Below, piece after piece: positions 7,186-12,593 of a stretch of 12,593 bases of DNA. The position numbers and the translations under genes were made by a program. The stretch is from Fidelibacterota bacterium (GTDB taxonomy: Bacteria > Marinisomatota > Marinisomatia > SCGC-AAA003-L08 > TMED6), in contig JAAZYZ010000116.1 of the NCBI GenBank assembly GCA_014239355.1, forward strand, positions 1 to 12,593, given 5' to 3'. A model generated the notes under the pieces. It did not search any database and was not told the origin of the DNA. It worked only from the letters and a program-made list of their open reading frames with translations. Within the stretch, counting starts at the first letter, position 1. The number at the start of each line of letters is the position of its first letter.

Positions 7186-8483
7186 TGAAAAATTTAAATA
7201 ATAGAGATCCTGAAATATATAAGATAGTTAATAGTGAACTTTCTCGTCAAAGAAATACTATTGAATTAATAGCTTCAGAAAATTTTGCTAGTCAGTCAGT
7301 TATAGAAGCAACTGGTAGTATTTTAACTAATAAATATGCAGAAGGATACCCAGGTAAGCGGTATTATGGTGGTTGTGAATCTGTTGATTTAGCCGAAAAT
7401 TTAGCAAGAAATAGATTAAAAGAATTATTTAATGCTGAATATGCTAATGTTCAACCTCATTCTGGCTCTCAAGCTAATATGGGAGTCTTTAACGTATTTT
7501 TAAATCCAATGGATACAGTTATGGGGCTAGATTTAGCACATGGGGGACATTTAACTCATGGAAGCAAGGTTAATTTTTCTGGAAATATGTATAATTTTAT
7601 ATCTTACACTGTTTCAAAGGATACTGGTAGAGTGAATTTTGATGAAGTATGGGAAAAAGCTAAAAAATATAAACCTAAATTAATTGTTTGTGGAGGAAGT
7701 GCTTATCCTAGATTTATTGAATTTTCTAAGTTTAAGGAAGTTGCAGATAGTATTGGCGCATTTTTAATGGGAGATGTTGCACATCCATCTGGTTTGATTG
7801 CTACGGGCCTACATCCTAGTCCATTTCCATATTGCGATGTCATTACATCTACAACACACAAAACATTAAGAGGTCCTAGAGGAGGAATGATATTGCTTGG
7901 AAAAGATTTTGAAAATCCATGGAATAAAATAGCTCCTAAAAGTGGTAGGGTAAAAATGGTTTCTGAATTATTAGATAGTTCTATAATGCCTGGTATTCAA
8001 GGGGGTCCTTTAATGCATGTTATTGCTGCAAAAGCAGTTGCTTTTAAAGAGGCTCTTTCTGATGATTTTAAAGTTTATTCAAAACAAATCATAAAAAATG
8101 CTAAAGCTATGGCTGAAGAGATGATTAATATGGATTATAATTTAATATCTGGTGGTACTGATACTCATTTAATTTTAGTTGATTTAAGTAAAATGAATGT
8201 ATCAGGAAAATTAGCTGAAAATAAACTTGAAGAAGCAGGAATTACTGTTAATAAAAACATGGTTCCATTTGATCAGAAATCTCCAATGATAACAAGTGGA
8301 ATAAGAATTGGAACACCAGCTGTGACAACTAGGGGTATGAAAGAGCAAGATATGGTATTAATTGCAAAATTAATTGATAAAGTATTAAAAAATCCAAATG
8401 ATGAAGAAAATTTAAAAAGAGTTAAATCTGAAGTTGTAGATTTATGTAGTAATTATCCTATATATCAAGGTATAGAAAAATGA
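7185..8483 (+). CDS. glyA: Serine hydroxymethyltransferase
   Basis: GlyA is a cytoplasmic PLP enzyme that converts serine and tetrahydrofolate to glycine and 5,10-methylene-tetrahydrofolate, feeding thymidylate, purine and methionine synthesis. The 432-residue protein is full length. It carries the N-terminal IELIASENF (26-34), [15 protein letters not shown] (49-63), [25 protein letters not shown], and [13 protein letters not shown] with the PLP-binding lysine at residue 226. After that comes an extra segment, around [18 protein letters not shown], before [11 protein letters not shown] similar insertion is typical of Bacteroidota enzymes and explains why it is slightly longer than the ~417-residue E. 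coli protein. The C-terminal domain keeps [15 protein letters not shown]. The start overlaps the rpiB stop by one base and the end overlaps nrdR by four (ATGA), so all three should be translated from one message. No glycine riboswitch or other leader is present. Confidence 0.97.
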   Translation: MKNLNNRDPEIYKIVNSELSRQRNTIELIASENFASQSVIEATGSILTNKYAEGYPGKRYYGGCESVDLAENLARNRLKELFNAEYANVQPHSGSQANMGVFNVFLNPMDTVMGLDLAHGGHLTHGSKVNFSGNMYNFISYTVSKDTGRVNFDEVWEKAKKYKPKLIVCGGSAYPRFIEFSKFKEVADSIGAFLMGDVAHPSGLIATGLHPSPFPYCDVITSTTHKTLRGPRGGMILLGKDFENPWNKIAPKSGRVKMVSELLDSSIMPGIQGGPLMHVIAAKAVAFKEALSDDFKVYSKQIIKNAKAMAEEMINMDYNLISGGTDTHLILVDLSKMNVSGKLAENKLEEAGITVNKNMVPFDQKSPMITSGIRIGTPAVTTRGMKEQDMVLIAKLIDKVLKNPNDEENLKRVKSEVVDLCSNYPIYQGIEK

Positions 8484-8935
8484 AATGTACAAATTGTTCA
8501 TCATTAGATTCCAAAGTAGTTGATTCTAGATTAACGCAAGACTCTACTAGTATAAGAAGAAGAAGAGAGTGCTTATCCTGTAATTTTAGATATACAACAT
8601 ATGAATATATATTAAAAAATCCGATTATGGTTGTTAAAAAGACAGGAGTTAGAGAAGAATTTGATAGGCAGAAGATAGAAGATAGTTTTAGAATAGCATG
8701 TAAAAAAAGACCTATTCCTCAACAAATAATTGAAGATTCTATTAAAAGTGTAGAAAATAGAATTACTGATATATCCAATGTTGAAATTGATTCACAAAAA
8801 ATTGGTGAGTTAGTTATGATAGAACTCAAAAAAATTGATTCTGTTTCTTACATAAGATTTTCTTCTGTGTATAGAGAGTTTAAAGACTTATCTGAATTTC
8901 AAGCTCAAATTGATGATTTAAAAGACAAATTTTAA
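8480..8935 (+). CDS. nrdR: Transcriptional repressor NrdR
   Basis: NrdR represses ribonucleotide reductase genes in response to ATP/dATP. The 151-residue protein has the family architecture. First comes a zinc ribbon with Cys3, Cys6, Cys31 and Cys34 and the basic DNA-binding stretch [11 protein letters not shown]. An ATP-cone follows from about residue 47 to 137, with [22 protein letters not shown] and [13 protein letters not shown]. The length matches the usual ~150 residues. The start is set by a four-base ATGA overlap with glyA, and an AAGG at 8467-8470 lies nine bases upstream. Its targets (nrd genes with paired NrdR boxes) are not in this window, and I saw no NrdR box here. Linkage to glyA makes sense because both affect DNA precursor supply: GlyA makes the one-carbon units for thymidylate, and NrdR sets reductase level. 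Confidence 0.97.
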   Translation: MKCTNCSSLDSKVVDSRLTQDSTSIRRRRECLSCNFRYTTYEYILKNPIMVVKKTGVREEFDRQKIEDSFRIACKKRPIPQQIIEDSIKSVENRITDISNVEIDSQKIGELVMIELKKIDSVSYIRFSSVYREFKDLSEFQAQIDDLKDKF

Positions 8936-8939
8936 TCTT

Positions 8940-9743
8940 ATGATTAATTTCTTTAAATATCCCTTTAATTTATTTTATAGTTCTATAGAGGGTTTAGGGA
9001 AATTTTTTATTTTAATTTTTTTATCTATAAAGGCAATTGTTGATTGGCGAGAACATTTCTCTAATATTTTAGATCAAATTATTATTATAGGTTTAAAATC
9101 ATTACCGATTGTTATTTTTACAAGCTTATTTTCTGGTATGGTAGCAGGCATGCAAGCTACTTATCAATTTGATATTGATACTGGAATTCCTACTAATTTA
9201 TTAGGTCAAACTTTAAAATATCTTGGTAGTGTAATAGGGACTTCTGTTTTACTTGAATTATCTCCTATGGTAACTGCTTTGGTTATGACAGGAAAAATAG
9301 GAGCAACGATAACTGCTGAAATAGGTACTATGAGAATTACAGAACAAATTGATGCATTAGAATCTATTTCTTTTAATCCTATATCTTATTTAATAATGCC
9401 ACGAATTATTGCTTCTTTGATGATGTTTCCTTATCTAATTATTGTAGGAGATATATTTGGTTTAATTGGAGGACTTGTTGCATCTACTGCTTCATATGAA
9501 CCTCTTACTGCTTCAATGTTTTTTGATGGTATTAAAATGAATACTAACTTAGTTAATGATTGTGTCGTAGGTATTATTAAGGGATTATTTTTTGGTTTTG
9601 CTATTACCTCTATAGCATGTTATAAAGGTTATTATACTGAAGGTGGTGCTGAAGGAGTAGGTAAAGCTACAACATATACTGTGGTAGCATCGTGTATATC
9701 AATTGTTGTTTTAGATTATGTTTTAGCGGCTATATTATTATGA
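8940..9743 (+). CDS. mlaE: MlaE-family permease of an MCE lipid transporter
   Basis: This is the inner-membrane permease of a Mla-type ABC system that moves phospholipids or other lipids between membranes. The 267-residue protein starts with an amphipathic helix and a re-entrant or membrane segment (about 20-34), then has several long hydrophobic segments: about 47-70, 92-117, 145-185, 207-227 and 244-266. The family hallmark lies at residues 106-140, beginning ELSPMVTALVMTGKIGA and continuing through AEIGTM to TEQIDAL, equivalent to the coupling-helix region that contacts MlaF. No separate MlaB (STAS) gene is present. The start lies only four bases after the nrdR stop and lacks a clear Shine-Dalgarno. 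The stop overlaps the next ATG (ATGA), so permease and ATPase are coupled. Transport direction cannot be told from sequence. Confidence 0.95.
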   Translation: MINFFKYPFNLFYSSIEGLGKFFILIFLSIKAIVDWREHFSNILDQIIIIGLKSLPIVIFTSLFSGMVAGMQATYQFDIDTGIPTNLLGQTLKYLGSVIGTSVLLELSPMVTALVMTGKIGATITAEIGTMRITEQIDALESISFNPISYLIMPRIIASLMMFPYLIIVGDIFGLIGGLVASTASYEPLTASMFFDGIKMNTNLVNDCVVGIIKGLFFGFAITSIACYKGYYTEGGAEGVGKATTYTVVASCISIVVLDYVLAAILL

Positions 9744-10471
9744 TAAAGATTAAAAATTTATATAAATCATTTGGTGATAGATTAATTTTAGAAAATTTGA
9801 ATTTTTCCATTAAAAATGGAGAATGTGTATCTATTATTGGAAAAAGTGGAATTGGAAAGAGTATTTTATTAAAACATCTTATTGGCCTTATGCAGCCAGA
9901 TAGTGGTCAAATTTATATAAATGATAAACTAATTAATGATTTATCCTTTAAAGAATTACAAAAGATTAGAAATAAAATAAGTATGGTTTTTCAATTTGGT
10001 GCTTTATTTGATTTTATGAATGTAATTGATAATGTTTCTCTTCCATTAAAAAAATTAACTAATTTTTCTAATGATCAAATAGAAGAGTATGCAAAAAAAT
10101 CTTTAACTGAAGTTGGTTTAGATGGGGCTGAATTGATGATGCCTTCAGAGTTGTCTGGAGGGATGAAAAAAAGAGCTGGTATAGCACGAGCCATATCAGC
10201 AAAACCAGAATACATATTATATGATGAGCCAACAACGGGTTTGGATCCTATTATGACTCATAGTATTAATAATTTGATTAAAAAAATTCATAATGAAGAA
10301 AAATTAACTTCAATCATAGTAACTCATGAAATGAAGACTGTTCAGAACGTTTCAGATAGAGTATTGTTTTTAGATGAGGGAATCATCAAATACGATGGTC
10401 CTCCTTCTAAGATGCATAATTGCAAGGATAAAACAGTCTTGCAATTTTTAGAAGTTAGTGGTAGTTTATAA
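9740..10471 (+). CDS. mlaF: MlaF-family ABC ATPase of an MCE lipid transporter
   Basis: This cytoplasmic ATPase powers the MlaE permease. With the ATG at 9740 it has 243 residues and begins MIKIKNLYKSFG, the normal family start. A longer frame open from an ATG at 9692 would add 16 residues that merely re-read the end of mlaE, so I reject it. The four-base ATGA overlap is the expected coupling. All ABC motifs are intact: Walker A GKSGIGKS (34-41), Q-loop Gln85 in VFQFGALFD, the signature LSGGMKKRAGIARA (138-151), Walker B ILYDEP with Asp162 and Glu163, D-loop GLD, and the switch His196 in VTHEM. 'GGMKKR' in place of the usual 'GGQ-x-QR' is typical of MlaF-like ATPases. The mlaD gene starts six bases downstream. 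Confidence 0.96.
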   Translation: MIKIKNLYKSFGDRLILENLNFSIKNGECVSIIGKSGIGKSILLKHLIGLMQPDSGQIYINDKLINDLSFKELQKIRNKISMVFQFGALFDFMNVIDNVSLPLKKLTNFSNDQIEEYAKKSLTEVGLDGAELMMPSELSGGMKKRAGIARAISAKPEYILYDEPTTGLDPIMTHSINNLIKKIHNEEKLTSIIVTHEMKTVQNVSDRVLFLDEGIIKYDGPPSKMHNCKDKTVLQFLEVSGSL

Positions 10472-10477
10472 CATAAT

Positions 10478-11407
10478 ATGGAATCAGATAATAAAAGTAA
10501 ATTGTTTTGGATTGGCCTGTTTGTTTCAGGTGGTATAGTACTATTTTTATCAGCTATTTTTTATCTAACAGATGATAGTATAGATACGGAGTATAAATTT
10601 AGTGTTATTTTTGAAAATGGAATGGGTGTACAATCTGGTAGTGATGTAAAAATGATTGGTCAACAAATTGGTCAAGTATCAAATGTTAGAATATTAGATG
10701 GTAGAAATGGTGTTGTTGTTGAATTATCGATTAATGATCAGTTAGGTATAATGATTCCAAACAACTCAACATTTCAAGTAAAAGCTAGTATTTTTGGAGA
10801 AACCCATGTTCAAATTAATCCAGGAGATGGCACAAATTATGTTGAAACAGGAGAGTTGTTAACCGGTGAAATTCCTACAGAAACTTATGATATAGATCCT
10901 GTTCTTAAAGATTTCAGTGCATTTAGTAGACAGCTTTCAGCTACTCTAACAGATAAGGAGGTTAGGGCGCTTCAAAGTATAATCAACAATGCTGATTCAT
11001 TAGTTTCTGAAACGAAGAATACGCTGATGATTTCTCAGGAAATAAACAGAATTATTGCAAATTTAGAAAAATTTTCAAGTGAATTAAAGATGGTAGGTTC
11101 AAATTTAGAGGAAGGCTTCGAACCTAAAATGTCTAAAATTGATTCAATTTTAGCTAAAATGGAGAATTTTTCTAATAAGCTTGAACCTGCATCAAAAGGG
11201 CTGGAATCTTTTGAAAAATCTATGTTCACACTTCAATTGTTGGTTCAAGATATGAATCAAGGTAAAGGTAGTTTAGGTAAATTGTTAAAAGATGAAACTC
11301 TATATGATAATTTGAATGAAGTTGTTGATAATACAAATGATTTAATTAATGATGTAAAAGAAAACCCTACCAAGTATGTAAAAGCATATTGGCAGGGTAG
11401 AAAATAA
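10478..11407 (+). CDS. mlaD: MlaD-family MCE-domain protein
   Basis: The 309-residue protein has a short cytoplasmic start, one membrane anchor (about 10-30, FWIGLFVSGGIVLFLSAIFY), and a single MCE domain at about 39-117. In that domain VIFENGMGVQSGSDVKMIG and the closing SIFGETHVQINPG are characteristic. MCE proteins form hexameric rings with a lipid-conducting pore in the periplasm. The rest (about 130-290) is mostly helical with heptad-like spacing and could extend the ring into a helical tube or needle. The end (GSLGKLLKDETLYDNL, then NPTKYVKAYWQGRK) matches Bacteroidota MlaD proteins, which often finish with NPxxYV and a basic 'GRK'. It is longer than E. coli MlaD (about 180 residues), mainly through this tail. 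No MlaC (periplasmic carrier) or MlaA (outer-membrane lipoprotein) gene follows. The upstream ribosome binding site is weak, and translation probably relies on the closely placed mlaF. Confidence 0.94.
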   Translation: MESDNKSKLFWIGLFVSGGIVLFLSAIFYLTDDSIDTEYKFSVIFENGMGVQSGSDVKMIGQQIGQVSNVRILDGRNGVVVELSINDQLGIMIPNNSTFQVKASIFGETHVQINPGDGTNYVETGELLTGEIPTETYDIDPVLKDFSAFSRQLSATLTDKEVRALQSIINNADSLVSETKNTLMISQEINRIIANLEKFSSELKMVGSNLEEGFEPKMSKIDSILAKMENFSNKLEPASKGLESFEKSMFTLQLLVQDMNQGKGSLGKLLKDETLYDNLNEVVDNTNDLINDVKENPTKYVKAYWQGRK

Positions 11408-11423
11408 ATCCCCTTTCTCTAAA

Positions 11424-11444
11424 CAAAATTAATAAGTAATTTTG
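11424..11444 (+). terminator. Possible weak hairpin terminator after mlaD
   Basis: A perfect eight-base inverted repeat, CAAAATTA and TAATTTTG, flanks the five-base loop ATAAG, beginning 17 bases after the mlaD stop. It sits in the only gap longer than 24 bases. The stem is mostly A-T and no clear T-run follows, so an intrinsic terminator is only a possibility. Confidence 0.3.
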
Positions 11445-11542
11445 CCTACTCAATTTATTAATAAATAAAATTGGAACTTTTAAAAGCATTATATGTATCA
11501 ATTAATATAGTCAGTATTTGTATGGTATATAAAATATTTCAG
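11445..11542 (+). promoter_or_regulatory. Probable promoter-bearing region of the PorV-like gene
   Basis: This is the AT-rich part of the gap between mlaD and the PorV-like gene. It contains a TTGGAA at 11471-11476, a perfect ten-base palindrome CTTTTAAAAG at 11477-11486, and several TATA-like stretches (for example TATAGT at 11506-11511). None forms a convincingly spaced -35/-10 pair or the Bacteroidota TAnnTTTG element. A promoter is expected here from the layout, but I cannot place it. Confidence 0.3.
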
Positions 11543-11549
11543 AAGAGGA
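11543..11549 (+). promoter_or_regulatory. Ribosome binding site deciding the PorV-like start
   Basis: AAGAGGA lies four bases before ATG 11554 but only one base before ATG 11551. The spacing favours 11554 as the start, giving MKKNR and not MMKKNR. This is one of the stronger Shine-Dalgarno-like sites in the window. Confidence 0.6.
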
Positions 11550-11553
11550 AATG

Positions 11554-12593
11554 ATGAAAAAAAATAGATTAATTTTAGTAATAATTTTTATGGTTAGTTT
11601 TTTATTTCCAGTAGGTGAGGCAGGAGCTGTTTTTTTATTAATAGCCCCTGGAGCAGCTGCTCAAGGAACAGGTGAAGCTAATGTTGCAAGAGTAGATGAT
11701 GCATATGCTTCTTATTATAATCCTGCAAGTTTAGCATTTCAAAATAAGACTAGTGTTGTAGGTATGCATGCAAATTGGCTAAAGACATTAGTTCCAGATT
11801 TGTATTATGAGTTTATTGGTTTTTCTGCCCCTGGATTCGGAGGAGCTTTAGGCGGGCATTTAATTTTTCTAAGTTTAGGCGAACAATTAGCTACTGATGC
11901 AGATGGTAATGAATTAGGAAATTTTAAAAGCTATATGTGGGCATTAGATGCAAGTTATGGTACTAAATTAACAGAAAATTCAGGTATTGGGCTAGGTTTT
12001 AAATTATTTCACCAAAAATTAGCTGACAGTGTAACTGAAGATGAATCAGGTGAAGGTAAGCCTTATTCTACTGATTTTGCATTTGATATTTCATATTTGT
12101 ATAAAATAAGATCAAACAAATTAAAAGGGTATAAAACTATTTACCCGGAAGCTAATTCTGATGGTATTATTGGTGAAGGAACTCAAGTGCCTATTTATGA
12201 AGATTCAGGTCAAACTAAATTTGCGTTTGGATTTAATATTGCTAATATTGGTCCTCCAATTTCTTTTATAGATGAAGACCAAGCTGATCCAGCCCCTACT
12301 AATATCAGATTAGGTTTTTTTGGTAATCTTTATGAAGATGAGTTTATTCGGTTTAATATGCTTATGGATATGCAAAAATTATTAGTTGCATCATACCCAT
12401 CAATGGATTGGGATGGCGATAGATATATTGGTAACTGGGTTGATACTAATGGTGATGGTGAGTTAGATGAATGGGCGAGTTATAATAATTCAGAAGGACA
12501 AAATGAGCAAGCCTACTCTGACCCTTGGTATAAAGCTTGGGCAACAGCATGGCTTGATGATTGGTATTATGGTGGTGATATAGATGTTGATGG
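11554..12593 (+). CDS. PorV-like outer-membrane β-barrel protein (3' truncated)
   Basis: The frame is open from ATG 11554 to the window edge, giving 346 codons with no stop. A signal peptide (residues 1 to about 23, ending VGEA) is followed by GAVFLLIAPGAAAQGTGEAN and VDDAYASYYNPASLAF. This 'FLxIxP...GxGEA...D..A.YxNPA' pattern is the start of PorV/PorQ-family barrels of the FCB group. Strand-like stretches follow (GLGFKLFHQKL, KFAFGFNIANIGPPI, IRLGFFGNLY). PorV itself is the shuttle and attachment barrel of the type IX secretion system, but homologues exist outside it, and no other T9SS gene is visible here. From about residue 285 an Asp/Trp-rich segment begins, with DWDGD (285-289) and an EF-hand-like loop, DTNGDGELDEW (297-307). 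It is probably an extracellular loop, and it is still running at the edge. The 146-base gap upstream suggests its own promoter. Confidence 0.85.
   Translation, partial: MKKNRLILVIIFMVSFLFPVGEAGAVFLLIAPGAAAQGTGEANVARVDDAYASYYNPASLAFQNKTSVVGMHANWLKTLVPDLYYEFIGFSAPGFGGALGGHLIFLSLGEQLATDADGNELGNFKSYMWALDASYGTKLTENSGIGLGFKLFHQKLADSVTEDESGEGKPYSTDFAFDISYLYKIRSNKLKGYKTIYPEANSDGIIGEGTQVPIYEDSGQTKFAFGFNIANIGPPISFIDEDQADPAPTNIRLGFFGNLYEDEFIRFNMLMDMQKLLVASYPSMDWDGDRYIGNWVDTNGDGELDEWASYNNSEGQNEQAYSDPWYKAWATAWLDDWYYGGDIDVD

Noticed and set aside
9692..9739. Upstream in-frame ATG extending mlaF by 16 residues
   Set aside because: The added residues overlap the conserved end of mlaE in another frame and match nothing in ABC ATPases. 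ATG 9740 gives the ATGA overlap and the normal family N-terminus.
11035..11229. 64-codon open frame on the minus strand inside mlaD
   Set aside because: It is antisense to a well-supported coding region and has no recognisable features.
11477..11486. Palindrome CTTTTAAAAG as an operator
   Set aside because: A ten-base A/T palindrome is expected by chance in sequence this AT-rich, and no second copy was seen.
11554..12593. A type IX secretion locus
   Set aside because: Only one PorV-like barrel is present, with no PorK/L/M/N, PorU or cargo with a C-terminal sorting domain in the window.

Overview
The window is a strongly AT-rich stretch of bacterial genome in which every supported gene lies on the + strand. 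The proteins are rich in Asn, Lys, Ile and Ser. The gene content points to the Fibrobacterota-Chlorobiota-Bacteroidota (FCB) supergroup: a half-length GT5 'glycogen synthase' next to a large DUF4270-like lipoprotein, a serine hydroxymethyltransferase with the Bacteroidota-type insertion, an mlaE-mlaF-mlaD MCE transporter, and a PorV-like outer-membrane barrel. The very low GC and the Asp/Asn-rich 'WDxGE' calcium-loop repeats suggest a marine lineage such as Marinimicrobia (SAR406). That assignment is inference from style, not from a marker gene.

Layout. (1) 1-266: the 3' end of a TPR gene resembling CpoB/YbgF. (2) 275-5444: an envelope module with a GT5 N-domain protein, a 1032-residue lipoprotein with tandem EF-hand-like loops, and an outer-membrane barrel gene that is split by a one-base frameshift in a run of seven A. 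(3) 5462-6739: a TPR lipoprotein. (4) 6754-8935: rpiB, glyA and nrdR, covering pentose phosphate metabolism, one-carbon metabolism and control of ribonucleotide reductase. (5) 8940-11407: mlaE, mlaF and mlaD, an ABC lipid transporter of the MCE type. (6) 11408-11553: the only sizeable intergenic gap, with a hairpin and a ribosome binding site. (7) 11554-12593: the 5' part of a PorV-like barrel gene that runs off the window.

Gaps between genes from 1 to 11407 are at most 24 bases, and several junctions overlap by 1 or 4 bases (TAATG or ATGA). The whole stretch may therefore be one long transcription unit or a few overlapping ones. It mixes housekeeping enzymes with envelope genes: lipid transport by MlaEFD, two lipoproteins, and one or two barrels.

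The best candidate for an undescribed system is the lipoprotein-barrel pair at 1124-5444. It is translationally coupled, and the lipoprotein carries a long array of predicted calcium-binding loops. A similar loop occurs in the separate PorV-like barrel at the right edge. No RNA genes, CRISPR arrays, insertion sequences or phage genes were seen.
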